A stretch of DNA of 64,000 nucleotides from Domibacillus robiginosus (GTDB lineage: Bacteria; Bacillota; Bacilli; Bacillales; Domibacillaceae). Shown here piece after piece: positions 35,963 to 44,222 of the stretch. Under the pieces are notes generated by a model. That model did not search any database and was not told the DNA's origin. It saw only the letters and a list, made by a program, of their open reading frames with translations. Numbering within the stretch: the stretch's first letter is position 1; the number at the start of each line of letters is the position of its first letter. Location: assembly GCF_000966195.1 (NCBI RefSeq), contig NZ_LAHL01000034.1, forward strand, positions 1 to 64,000, given 5' to 3'. Made by a program: the position numbers and the translations under genes.

Positions 35963-35991
35963 TTGACAGCGCTTTAATGTTTCGTTATACT
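35963..35991 (+). promoter_or_regulatory. promoter of the second SR1P-rpiB unit
   Basis: TTGACA (35963-35968), 17 bases, TATACT (35986-35991), a strong sigma-A type promoter. Confidence 0.88.
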
Positions 35992-36005
35992 TTAACCGTG
36001 GTAAA

Positions 36006-36026
36006 CATAGTAGACAAGTATACAAA
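36006..36026 (+). promoter_or_regulatory. regulon operator 4
   Basis: CATAG-TAG-ACAAG-TAT-ACAAA. The two right-hand half sites agree with the other operators; the left one is degenerate. It has the same place relative to the -10 box as operators 1 and 2. Confidence 0.7.
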
Positions 36027-36047
36027 TTAATGGGAGGAGAGAACAAG

Positions 36048-36170
36048 ATGGGAATCTTAATCTGTCACACTTGTCACGCAACGATTGATCATTTTGAAAG
36101 TGAAAAAGTTACATTTCTTTATACTAAATGCGAATGCCAGCACTGCAGTCAGCAAGATGAAGAAAAATAA
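36048..36170 (+). CDS. SR1P, GapA-binding micro-protein (copy 2)
   Basis: A 40-residue protein of the SR1P family: MGILICHTCHATIDHF, then EKVTFLYTKC and a C-terminal ECQHCSQQDEEK. It is closer than copy 1 to the B. subtilis pattern, with the acidic tail after the last Cys pair. Four to five Cys and His residues suggest a metal knuckle. GGGAGGAGAG precedes the ATG. It is the first gene behind operator 4, and rpiB follows after a 185-base leader with two hairpins. It would bind GapA and tune glycolytic flux; that role is taken from B. subtilis. Confidence 0.88.
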   Translation: MGILICHTCHATIDHFESEKVTFLYTKCECQHCSQQDEEK

Positions 36171-36206
36171 ATATAGATAATAAAACAAAGTAAAACATTA
36201 TTTTTT

Positions 36207-36264
36207 ATCCCTTTCAATGTAAGGGATTACACGGGGCGGGTCTGATTGTTGCAATCAGGCCTGC
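36207..36264 (+). terminator. two hairpins between SR1P copy 2 and rpiB
   Basis: ATCCCTT/AAGGGAT (36207-36227), then GCGGG-t-CTGATTG/CAATCAG-g-CCTGC (36236-36264). Neither has a strong T-run after it. They may stabilise the 3' end of an SR1-like RNA or act as a partial terminator before rpiB. Confidence 0.5.
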
Positions 36265-36362
36265 TCGAAAAATGTTGAATGCACCTGAGAAATCAATTTT
36301 TTTGAAATAGGACAGCTGCAAGAAAACATGCAAGGGAAAAGAAGAGAAAAGGAGTGTATTTA

Positions 36363-36809
36363 GTGAAAATTGTTATTGCATCTGACCACGGAGGGATTGG
36401 GATTCGGAAAGAGATTGCGACTCTTTTAGATGAAATGAAGGTAGAGTATAACGATCTTGGATGTGACTGCAGCATATCTGTTGACTATCCTGACTATGCA
36501 CGCCTAGCAGCTGAAAAAGTTGCGAAAGGGGAAGCAGATAGAGGCATTTTAGTATGCGGCACAGGAATTGGAATGAGTATTGCGGCCAACAAAGTAAAAG
36601 GAATCCGCTGTGCACTTGTGCATGATACTTTTAGCGCCAGGGCAACAAGGGAACACAACAATTCCAACATGCTTGCTATGGGTGAACGGGTTATTGGGGC
36701 AGGGCTTGCTCGCGATATTGTGAAGATCTGGCTGGAAACACCATTTGAATCGGGCAGCCGGCACGAAAACCGAGTGAATAAAATTAAACAAATCGAACAT
36801 GTTTGGTGA
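36363..36809 (+). CDS. rpiB: RpiB/LacAB-family sugar-phosphate isomerase
   Basis: A 148-residue isomerase that converts an aldose phosphate into the ketose form (ribose 5-phosphate to ribulose 5-phosphate, or a related sugar such as allose 6-phosphate). Marks: ASDHGGIGIRKEI at residues 6-18 (the Asp-His pair), VDYPDYARLAAEKVAKGE near residue 42, catalytic CGTGIGMSIAANK near residue 65 and EHNNSNMLAMGERVIG near residue 98. The track frame begins at a TTG at 36354, but the GTG at 36363 with AAAAGGAG before it is the better start. It lies behind SR1P copy 2. A dead copy is at 34.4 kb. Confidence 0.88.
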   Translation: MKIVIASDHGGIGIRKEIATLLDEMKVEYNDLGCDCSISVDYPDYARLAAEKVAKGEADRGILVCGTGIGMSIAANKVKGIRCALVHDTFSARATREHNNSNMLAMGERVIGAGLARDIVKIWLETPFESGSRHENRVNKIKQIEHVW

Positions 36810-36821
36810 AAAATTGAAAAA

Positions 36822-37138
36822 ATGATGATTAACATAGCTCCTTTTATTCTACTGACTGACCTTGCTCGACTGGTAGATGGGATTAAGGACGCAGAAGCTT
36901 GAGGTGCTGTTACATTCACGGGGGTGTGATGGATGGTGATTTTGCGCTAAATATGACAATTAGCTTCCTTATAACAGAAACGATTCGGCCAGCGACAAAC
37001 CTCCCACTGGATGTTCATCTTATGATTGACAATCCTGATATACATAAATGTTTTGCTAAGCCAGGTGCTGATATCATTTCTATCGATGCAGAAGCAGCTC
37101 CTCATCTCCATGGCACGATTCAAACTATTGAAGGATAA
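36822..37138 (+). pseudogene. decayed ribulose-phosphate 3-epimerase (rpe)
   Basis: Reading from the ATG at 36822 gives MMINIAPFILLTDLARLVDG and IKDAEA, then a stop, then HGGVMDGDFALNMTIS in the next frame, then LPLDVHLMIDNPD, FAKPGADIISIDAEAAPHLH and a stop at 37136. This is the first half of Rpe in order (IAPSILSADFARL, VMDGHFVPN, LPLDVHLMIE, AGADIIT-x-H-x-EA). The second half is missing, and the His of the VHVMDG-type motif is lost. The gene is dead. Confidence 0.88.
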
Positions 37139-37197
37139 CCATAAAAAAGCAATAGAAGGGGATAGGAGGCTTCAAACCTCCTTCTTAAACCGAAAGC

Positions 37198-37230
37198 AAG
37201 CAGAGGTCCGAAGGGGCCTCCGCTTTTTTA
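37198..37230 (+). terminator. terminator after the rpe relic
   Basis: AAGCAGAGGTCC pairs with GGGGCCTCCGCTT with two mismatches, followed by a T-run. An additional GGAGG/CCTCC hairpin lies at 37165-37182. Confidence 0.75.
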
Positions 37231-37341
37231 TATGCTGAAAGGTTGCTGCCCTTGATAAATGTAAGAAGCGAAAGGTTAAAATATCGAGATTTTTTAAATT
37301 GTCCGGGTATTAATTCATTTAGACATTCTTTTTACATAAGG

Positions 37342-37373
37342 AAAGCGGCTTTGACGAATGTCAAAGCCGCATT
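37342..37373 (-). terminator. terminator of tpx copy 2
   Basis: GCGGCTTTGAC-gaat-GTCAAAGCCGC is a perfect 11-bp stem just after the tpx stop (minus strand), followed by TTTCC on that strand. Confidence 0.85.
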
Positions 37374-37383
37374 TGCCATACAA

Positions 37384-37884
37384 TTAGTTTGCCGCTTTTG
37401 CTGCTTCAATTGCCGCATCGTAGTTTGGATGATTGGTTGCTTCAGAAACATATTCTACGTATGTAACATTATCCTTTGAATCTAAGACAAAAACAGAGCG
37501 TGCTAACAAGCGGAGCTCTTCAATACCGACCCCATAGTTTTGCGCAAAAGAAAAATCACGGTGGTCAGATAAAGTTTTAATATTTTCAAGACCAGCTGCT
37601 GCGCACCATCTGCTTTGAGCAAATGGAAGATCAGCTGAAACAGTTAATACATCTACATTTTCTAGCTTTGCTGCTTCTTCATTAAAACGGCGTGTCTGTG
37701 CATCACATACACCTGTATCAATTGAAGGTACTACACTGATAATCCGTACTTTTCCTGTTGTATCAGCCAGTGTAACTTCAGAAAGATCATTTGCTAGCAA
37801 AGTGAAATCAGGAGCTTTATTACCTGTTTTCACTTCATTCCCAATTAGCGTAATTCGATTTTCTTTAAAAGTAACATGTGCCAT
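37384..37884 (-). CDS. tpx: thiol peroxidase Tpx (copy 2)
   Basis: A 166-residue thiol peroxidase, nearly colinear with copy 1 and differing at scattered positions. It has the same SIDTGVC peroxidatic motif and RWCAAAG resolving Cys. It begins [15 protein letters not shown], with AGGAGG before the ATG. The promoter again carries the regulon operator. The pair of isoenzymes in one 3-kb block, each next to an rpiB copy, shows that a block rpiB-tpx was duplicated. Both look functional. Confidence 0.93.
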   Translation of the reverse strand: MAHVTFKENRITLIGNEVKTGNKAPDFTLLANDLSEVTLADTTGKVRIISVVPSIDTGVCDAQTRRFNEEAAKLENVDVLTVSADLPFAQSRWCAAAGLENIKTLSDHRDFSFAQNYGVGIEELRLLARSVFVLDSKDNVTYVEYVSEATNHPNYDAAIEAAKAAN

Positions 37885-37919
37885 ATTTATTTTCCTCCTT
37901 TAGTTTTATATACCTTTAT

Positions 37920-37950
37920 ATTATACACAGTTGTATGCTTGTTCTACAAG
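37920..37950 (-). promoter_or_regulatory. tpx copy 2 promoter with regulon operator 5
   Basis: Minus strand: -10 TATAAT (37925-37920) and -35 TGTAGA (37948-37943). The operator CTTGT-AGA-ACAAG-CAT-ACAAC occupies 37950-37930, in the same position as at tpx copy 1. Confidence 0.82.
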
Positions 37951-38438
37951 TGCGAAATTTATATAAGTTTTTATAGAACTGCTAGCATTTGTTGTTCAGA
38001 TTCAAGACTGAAGAAACCAATTTCTAAAAAAGGTACCTTATCAGGATTTTTCCACAGGGACTAAGAAGCGTTTATAAGTCTTTTCCTACGGCAGACGGTT
38101 CAGAAAAAGGCTGTACGATTGGAGAGAAACTTCCGCTAATAGTGCCTCTACTGAATCATTCCATGACTTGCTAAAGTCTAGAATGTTCTATCTCACCACA
38201 TTTTAAAATATAACATCGTCATTGTTTGGCATACTGTTGAAAATGAAACGATATTCGTATTAATAAAACTAAGTCGTAAGCTGTCAGTGATATATTGGCA
38301 GCTGCTAGAAAAAGATGTTTTGATCTTTGTTTCGAAAGCATAGTTGAGTTCCCCTAATATATAAGCTTTTTATTTTGCGATATGTTATATATAAATGTAA
38401 AGAAAAGTTTACCAAAGCACTTTGCAAGGAGTTATTTT
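37951..38438 (+). other. gene-free stretch with a possible IS3-type transposase relic
   Basis: Near 38131-38208 the plus strand reads ETSANSASTESFHDLLKSRM and FYLTT, which resembles the DNA-x-ESFH-x-x-LK region near the end of IS3-family OrfB transposases. It is short and preceded by stops, with no inverted repeats seen. The rest has no recognisable content. Confidence 0.4.
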
Positions 38439-39857
38439 ATGACGATAGGTTTCCTGATCTGTACAATCGGTCTTATTCCCATTGTACTCGCTATTACGGT
38501 TCATCAAATTTACAAGGGATCAAAACTGTCTCCCGGTTTGTTTATCTATATGATATTGATTACTCTTTGGCAGCTAAATATAGGTGTCCTCTACTTTAGA
38601 GAGATACTACCCGAAAGTTTAGCACTATTTTTATTTCGGCTTTTTCGAGCGGGACCCACATTTTCCGTACTGGCAGTATTTTATATAGCACACGTTACGA
38701 TAGAAAACTATTCTTCGATTTTCAAAAAATATACAGCAGTGAGTAAAATTTTAAAATTTGTTTTTAATAAAAAAACTTTTGTTATTTTAATGATTTGGAG
38801 CCTTATGATTTATATTATCAATTGGACTACATTAGGGATCATGGGTCTAACAAAAGAAGACTTGGGACCACAGATGAGTTTTTACTTTCCAGAGTATGGA
38901 TTGCTGGGCTGGCTGTATAAACTGCATGTGAGCAGCTTTTTGTTTTTTCTAATTATTGTATACTTTATTGCGCGGCAGATCCAAAATTCTCGTGTGCGAA
39001 GCTTTTTATCGGCTCTTGCCCTTTATTCTGTTTTCCTGTTTATCACGGGGTTCCTAAACTTCAATCCAGAAACAGGCGCATTATCGAGCAGCATAGGAGT
39101 CATTTTCTTTTCAACAATGATTATGGCTCGATTTGTAAAATTAAACATCGATATTGAGTTGAATTACCAGCGATTGATGGAAAGACAAAAAAAGCTAGAC
39201 TTTACAGGCAACTTGACAGGGAGTTTAGTTCACGAAGTAAAAAATATAAATACGATCATAAAAGGATATTTACACATCCTCACAAAGGATAAAGCTTCCT
39301 TTAATGAGCGGCAAAATAGGGCCTTGGAGATGATTACTCAGGCAGCTGAGCACTTAAATGGTTTAACGAATAATTATAAATAATATATAGGAAACCATAA
39401 AATAGATTTTGAGACAGAGGACCTAGTCTTAATTATTAAAAGTGCCATCGTGCTTTCGAAAGAAATTGCGAGGGAGCATAATGTAGAAGTTGAATTTCAT
39501 AATAACTACAATTCACTTATGCTGTTTGCGAATAAAGCATACCTTCAGCAAGCGTTTATCAACCTGATAAAAAATAGTATAGAGGCAGTGCCGGAAGATA
39601 GACAAAAAAGAAAAATCGAGATTCAGACCGGTATAGACGGAGATTTTATCATTATTGATTTAATGGATACAGGCAGAGGAATCCCCATTGAAAACAGGGA
39701 CAGTATTTTTGATCCGTTTATCTCGTTTACATCACAAGGCATGGGAATGGGACTGCCATTCGTAAAAAAAGTTGTATTTGAACACCGAGGGGATATTAAT
39801 ATCATTCACAGTTCCCCAGAAGGCACACAATTTCAGATAAAGTTCTCTCAGTTTTAA
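38439..39857 (+). pseudogene. membrane sensor histidine kinase interrupted by one stop codon
   Basis: The two frames 38439-39383 and 39384-39857 are in the same register and separated only by a TAA at 39381-39383. The N-terminal part has about seven membrane segments (residues 1-230). The phosphoacceptor box is SLVHEVKNINTIIKG near residue 265. After the stop come the N box (FINLIKNSIEAV), G1 (DTGRGIP), F box (IFDPFISF) and G2 (GMGMGLPF). Reading through would give about 472 residues, similar in layout to sporulation-type kinases with multispan sensors. AAGGAG precedes the ATG at 38439. No response regulator is adjacent. It is a nonsense mutation or a sequence error. Confidence 0.85.
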
Positions 39858-39888
39858 GGGAAAGTTTTATGATTGTAATTACAGCTAG

Positions 39889-39922
39889 AAGCCTGCATGT
39901 TAGTATGCAGGCTTTTATTTTT
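39889..39922 (+). terminator. terminator after the histidine kinase
   Basis: AAGCCTGCAT pairs with ATGCAGGCTT around a 6-base loop, followed by TTATTTTTT. Confidence 0.88.
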
Positions 39923-40119
39923 TAAAGCTTTTAGTAATAGTATGGCATTCGTACGGCTGCATATTTCAGTCGAATGAAACGGGCAATGGAAAATAATATC
40001 AGACAAACATTCACTTTATTTATTTCTGAACCAGATACGATAAAAATTTTGTGACCGAGAGCTGTTCCGGTCAGTCTAATTAATGTATTGAAAAAATGAA
40101 GAGAAGGTAGTGGAGAAGG

Positions 40120-40653
40120 GTGGATATCGCAAAAGAAGTAACAAAAGCGAAACGCGGTGATCGGGAAGCTTTTGTTCGACTGGTTAAACATATAGAGAGC
40201 TCCTTGCACAACACGGCGCGATCCATTGTGAAGAAAGAGGAAGATGTAGCGGATGCCCTGCAGGAAACGATCTTAAAGGCATTTAAGTCTCTGGATAGCC
40301 TACGGGAGCCGACTTTTTTTAAGACATGGATATTTAGAATTTTGATTAATGAATGCCGTTCGATTTTAGCGAAACGCTCCCGGATAGTTCCAGTATCGGA
40401 TATCCCTGCCGCATCGTCTGTCTCAAAGGACTACGAAAATGTAGAGTTAAGAGAGCTTGTCGACGGGCTCGATGAGCAGCAGCGCATTGTTGTTGTGCTT
40501 TATTATTTTGAAGATATGCCGTTAAGACAGGTTGCAGAAACATTAAACGTATCGGAGAGTGCGATTAAAATGCGGCTTAACAGAGCACGGAATGCGTTGA
40601 TGGGAAAAATGAAACTAGTTCAAGAAGGGAAGATGGATTATGGATCACTTTAA
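40120..40653 (+). CDS. ECF-type RNA polymerase sigma factor
   Basis: A 177-residue extracytoplasmic-function sigma factor. Region 2 (residues about 13-80) has DREAFVRLVKHIE, the ADALQETILKAF core-binding helix and TFFKTWIFRILINECRS for -10 recognition. Region 4 (about 110-165) has LPLRQ-type and SESAIKMRLNRARNAL motifs for the -35 element. It starts with GTG in a GA-rich ribosome region (GGAGAAGG). It overlaps by 14 bases the gene for its likely anti-sigma factor. It would act when that membrane partner is cut or inactivated; the inducing stress is unknown. Confidence 0.9.
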   Translation: MDIAKEVTKAKRGDREAFVRLVKHIESSLHNTARSIVKKEEDVADALQETILKAFKSLDSLREPTFFKTWIFRILINECRSILAKRSRIVPVSDIPAASSVSKDYENVELRELVDGLDEQQRIVVVLYYFEDMPLRQVAETLNVSESAIKMRLNRARNALMGKMKLVQEGKMDYGSL

Positions 40654-41767
40654 ACTAGAAGATCAATTGAAAAAAGTGCAACAAAAAGAAGAGAAGCCGA
40701 TGTCGCCTCTTGTCCGGTCTCGTCTGGATGAAACCTATGATTTTATATTGGAAACGGGGAATGAAGGCAGCAAGACAGCACCATGTTCATGGATGTGCCG
40801 CCCGGCTTCTCTTACAGCAGCGGCTGGATTACTGGGTGTGAGTATTTTTGCCTCCGGCTTTGTCTCACCTGCAATGGCTGATTCAATAAAACAAATTCCA
40901 TTGGTAGGCAGCATTTTCAGTTCAATTGAAGCTGACTTAGGCTTGCAGTCAGCAGGAGATTTGGAACTCACCTCTAATGTAAATAGCCATGTTTCTTATC
41001 AAGACATCCAGTTTAAAGTGACCGAAACCGTCTATGATGGAACGCGTGCTGCATTTGTAGTAAATGTATCAGCTCCAAGCTTAAAAGAAGGTATGCTTGA
41101 TACAGGAGAAGGCCAAGTAGAACTAAGCAACTCGATTGATTCGTTGGTCGCTGAGATCAATGGTCAAAGGTCCGATGAAGCGGATGCTCCGGTTCAAGGT
41201 GTATCCTATTGGTCTGCAGGAGAGGCAAATCCAAATATGCTCGTCTTCGAGATGACAAGTGAAGCGGAAAACCCACTTCCAGAAACGTTCAATGCGGCTG
41301 TATATGTTCGGCTGACTGGGGTCGACCACGAGTTTAAGCTGGATGTTCCCTTGCAAAAATCCGTAAAAAATGTTATCAGCCTGCAAAAACCGAACAGTGA
41401 GTCAAACGGAGAGATGATATTCTCCGTGTCGGAGCTCAGTCTGACACCAGTAACGATCCGTATAAGGTTTACATTAGGAATGGACAAAAATGAAAAATTG
41501 ACAAAGGAAGAATCCAATCAGTTACTTTATAGTAAAGTGGCAGTGTTTGATGATAAAGGCAATTTACTGCCGGGTTTATCAGGGGAAGCAGAGGCCGATG
41601 GCAAGACGATAACATGGGATTATCGGTTTGGCACTACACAATCGAAGCCTGAATATTTAATTCTGAAACCTTTTGTTCAAGAGGATGGAGATTTTCCGAG
41701 ATCTATTCGGGATCACCAATATATAGAGGGACTTGAAATGAAAGTGAACCTTTCTGCTCAAAAGTAA
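40640..41767 (+). CDS. membrane anti-sigma factor, DUF4179 type
   Basis: A 375-residue partner of the ECF sigma factor. A short cytosolic N-terminus (residues 1-50) binds sigma, one membrane segment follows (residues about 54-74, ASLTAAAGLLGVSIFASGF), then SPAMADSIKQIPLVGSIF, the DUF4179 start, and a large outside domain of beta strands. The overlap with the sigma gene couples their synthesis. Release of sigma is expected by regulated proteolysis when the outside domain senses envelope damage; that is family knowledge. The signal is unknown. Confidence 0.85.
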   Translation: MDHFKLEDQLKKVQQKEEKPMSPLVRSRLDETYDFILETGNEGSKTAPCSWMCRPASLTAAAGLLGVSIFASGFVSPAMADSIKQIPLVGSIFSSIEADLGLQSAGDLELTSNVNSHVSYQDIQFKVTETVYDGTRAAFVVNVSAPSLKEGMLDTGEGQVELSNSIDSLVAEINGQRSDEADAPVQGVSYWSAGEANPNMLVFEMTSEAENPLPETFNAAVYVRLTGVDHEFKLDVPLQKSVKNVISLQKPNSESNGEMIFSVSELSLTPVTIRIRFTLGMDKNEKLTKEESNQLLYSKVAVFDDKGNLLPGLSGEAEADGKTITWDYRFGTTQSKPEYLILKPFVQEDGDFPRSIRDHQYIEGLEMKVNLSAQK

Positions 41768-41875
41768 TTCTATACCATATAAAAGCAGCCTTTTTCTCTT
41801 ATTGAATAGTCTTTAGGAAAAAGCATCAATATGAGATAAGGACTGTTTAACAACGAATTTAGATGTAATGATGTT

Positions 41876-42286
41876 TTGATCATAAAAATAAATTCAATAA
41901 TTCTCCAGCCTTCTGTAAGAGTGTTGTTATCCTATGAAACTTCTATTAGGAAGGTTGAGGAGGTATATGGTAAGTACATTGATTTTTCCGATCAACAACT
42001 TTTTGGGCTTGTGAAAGGGAATAATATAATCGGTTGTATCGGAGTGGAAATAAACCTTAAAATAGGTGAAATAAAACATATCGCCGTTTTTTCTGAAGAG
42101 AGAGGTAATGGTGTAGGGAGTATAATGATTCATTTTTTGTGTGAGAGATTTCTACTAACAGACATTGTTGCCGAAACTGGTAGAGATGCAGTGGAATTCT
42201 ACAGGAAAGTCGGTTTTAAAATAACTGCATTAGGTGAAAAGTATGCTGGAGTTGAAAGATTTCTATGTGAATTTAAACCAAAATAA
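41876..42286 (+). CDS. GNAT family N-acetyltransferase
   Basis: A 136-residue acetyltransferase. The acetyl-CoA loop is EERGNGVGSIMI near residue 82, the preceding strand GEIKHIAVF near residue 68, and the late AVEFYRKVGF motif near residue 113. The substrate is unknown. The frame starts with TTG at 41876, with no convincing ribosome site, so the exact start is unsure. It stands alone, and its base composition is more A-rich than its neighbours. A good terminator follows. Confidence 0.72.
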   Translation: MIIKINSIILQPSVRVLLSYETSIRKVEEVYGKYIDFSDQQLFGLVKGNNIIGCIGVEINLKIGEIKHIAVFSEERGNGVGSIMIHFLCERFLLTDIVAETGRDAVEFYRKVGFKITALGEKYAGVERFLCEFKPK

Positions 42287-42301
42287 ATGCCAAATTCAAA
42301 G

Positions 42302-42349
42302 ACCGAAATCCCCCTTTATTAAAAGAGGGTATTTCGGTTCGTCTTTTCT
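42302..42349 (+). terminator. terminator after the GNAT gene
   Basis: ACCGAAAT pairs with ATTTCGGT, with an inner CCCTTT/AAAGAGGG stem, followed by TCGTCTTTTC. Confidence 0.85.
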
Positions 42350-42601
42350 ATAAATATCGTAATTTTAATTGAAACATCGTTATATTTTAAAATTACATAT
42401 GAGATCAGCGGGAAGAAACCGGATTTTCCTAGAGGAATAGCATGCGGCGTCGAGGGCTGTTAACCAAATATGACCCATTTTCAAAATAAGGGAAGGGCCT
42501 TCTCATATTCCTCTTCAATACTTCATACAGCAAACTTTCTGATAAATATAATAGCTGTCCCTCTATTATTTAATAATGATAAAAGTAAGAGCAGGGCAAA
42601 A

Positions 42602-42645
42602 GAAAAAAGCCGCTGTACTGCTTAATTGGCAGCAGAGCGGCTTTC
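42602..42645 (-). terminator. terminator of the ahpC-ahpF operon
   Basis: On the minus strand AAAGCCGCT pairs with AGCGGCTTT, with an inner CTGC/GCAG stem, followed by TTTCTTTT. Confidence 0.88.
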
Positions 42646-42680
42646 GTATTGGGAAAGGAAATCTCGTACACTTCCGTTCC

Positions 42681-44210
42681 TTAATTTCGGATAAGGTAAT
42701 CGAATGCACCTAAAGAGGCAGTGGCACCTGATCCCATTGAAATAATGATCTGCTTATAAGCGCTGTCTGTACAGTCGCCTGCAGCAAATACACCAGGGAC
42801 ATTTGTTGCGCCGTGTTTATCGACTACGATTTCACCCATGCGAGTGCGTTCAACCGTATCACCTAGCCAGTCAGTGTTCGGTACAAGTCCAATTTGAACG
42901 AATACACCTTCCAGATCGATGTGGTGAACTTCTTCCGTTTCACGGTCGATGTAAGAAATACCGTTCACTTTGTCAGTACCGGTAATTTCTTTTGTTTGCA
43001 CGTTCTTGAGGACCGTAACGTTAGGCAGGCTGTACAGACGATCTTGAAGTACAGTATCAGCCTTCAGCTCTGGCATAAATTCAAGAACGGTTACATGCTT
43101 CACGATACCTGCCAAGTCAATGGCTGCCTCAATACCGGAGTTGCCGCCGCCGATAACAGCTACGTGTTTTCCAGTAAATAATGGACCATCACAGTGAGGG
43201 CAGTAGGCTACACCTTTATTCTTGAACTCCGCTTCGCCTGGTACGCCAACGTTACGCCAGCGGGCACCTGTTGAAAGGATGACCGTTTTACTTTTTAAAA
43301 CTGCACCGTTTTCAAGTTCAAGCTCGATCAGGTCTTTCTTTTCTAAGCGCTTGGCACGCTGTAGGTTCATGACATCAATGTCGTATTCTTTCACGTGTTC
43401 TTCAAGGCTCGCGGCAAGCTTAGGACCTTCTGTGTATTTCACACTGATGAAGTTCTCAATACCCATTGTGTCCATAATCTGACCGCCAAAGCGTTCGGCA
43501 ACAAGACCTGTACGAATGCCTTTACGTGCTGCGTAAACAGCCGCACTAGCACCCGCTGGTCCACCGCCAACAACAAGCACATCGAATGGCTCTTTGCCTT
43601 CAAATTCTGAGGCGTCCGGAGCACTTCCCACTTTAGCAAGAATTTCTTCAAGAGTCATACGGCCGCTGCCGAACGATTCTCCATTTAGGAATACCGTTGG
43701 CACAGCCATGATGCCTTTGCTTTCCACTTCTTCCTTGAAGGCTGCTCCATCAATCATCGTGTGCGAAATACCAGGGTTTAAAATACTCATCAAGTTCAAA
43801 GCCTGCACAACATCAGGGCAGTTGTGGCAAGTTAAGCTGATGTAAGATTCAAAATGATATTCACCTTGAATGTTTTTCACCTGGTCAATAGTGCTCTGGT
43901 CAACTTTCGGCGCTCTTCCGCTCACTTGCAGGAGAGCCAGTACCAGCGAAGTAAATTCGTGGCCTAGTGGGATACCGGCAAAAGTGACGCCGGTATCTTC
44001 GCCGATACGGTTAACGCTAAAGCTTGGCGTTTTCGGCAGTTCTGTTTTCTCTACTTTAATGTGAGAAGACATAGTAGCCAATTCATCCACTAATGCCAGC
44101 ATATCCTTTGATACGTCATCGGATCCTGCGCTCACTTTTAGGAGCACATCGCCTTCCATCATTTCAAGATATTGGGCCAATTGTGCTTTGATATCTGCGT
44201 CTAGTATCAT
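42681..44210 (-). CDS. ahpF: alkyl hydroperoxide reductase subunit F
   Basis: A 509-residue NADH:peroxiredoxin reductase that recycles AhpC. The N-terminal double thioredoxin-like domain has the CxxC centre [12 protein letters not shown] near residue 127. Residues about 205-509 form a thioredoxin-reductase-like part with FAD motif [18 protein letters not shown], redox centre [10 protein letters not shown] near residue 338, NADH motif [16 protein letters not shown] near residue 351 and [16 protein letters not shown] near the end. Length agrees with AhpF. It lies 12 bases after ahpC, with an AAGGAGCTTAACTG site before the ATG. It is expressed from the ahpC promoter with a PerR-like box. Confidence 0.95.
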   Translation of the reverse strand: MILDADIKAQLAQYLEMMEGDVLLKVSAGSDDVSKDMLALVDELATMSSHIKVEKTELPKTPSFSVNRIGEDTGVTFAGIPLGHEFTSLVLALLQVSGRAPKVDQSTIDQVKNIQGEYHFESYISLTCHNCPDVVQALNLMSILNPGISHTMIDGAAFKEEVESKGIMAVPTVFLNGESFGSGRMTLEEILAKVGSAPDASEFEGKEPFDVLVVGGGPAGASAAVYAARKGIRTGLVAERFGGQIMDTMGIENFISVKYTEGPKLAASLEEHVKEYDIDVMNLQRAKRLEKKDLIELELENGAVLKSKTVILSTGARWRNVGVPGEAEFKNKGVAYCPHCDGPLFTGKHVAVIGGGNSGIEAAIDLAGIVKHVTVLEFMPELKADTVLQDRLYSLPNVTVLKNVQTKEITGTDKVNGISYIDRETEEVHHIDLEGVFVQIGLVPNTDWLGDTVERTRMGEIVVDKHGATNVPGVFAAGDCTDSAYKQIIISMGSGATASLGAFDYLIRN

Positions 44211-44222
44211 CAGTTAAGCTCC

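Noticed and set aside
26388-36809. Assignment of the cluster as the sulfo-transketolase (sulfoquinovose) pathway
   Set aside because: Split transketolase and RpiB fit, but no sulfoquinovosidase, sulfosugar isomerase or sulfoacetaldehyde enzyme is recognisable. Kept only as one option.
34861-37884. PerR control of the tpx genes
   Set aside because: No TTATAATNATTATAA-like box is seen at either tpx promoter; both carry the GntR-like operator instead.
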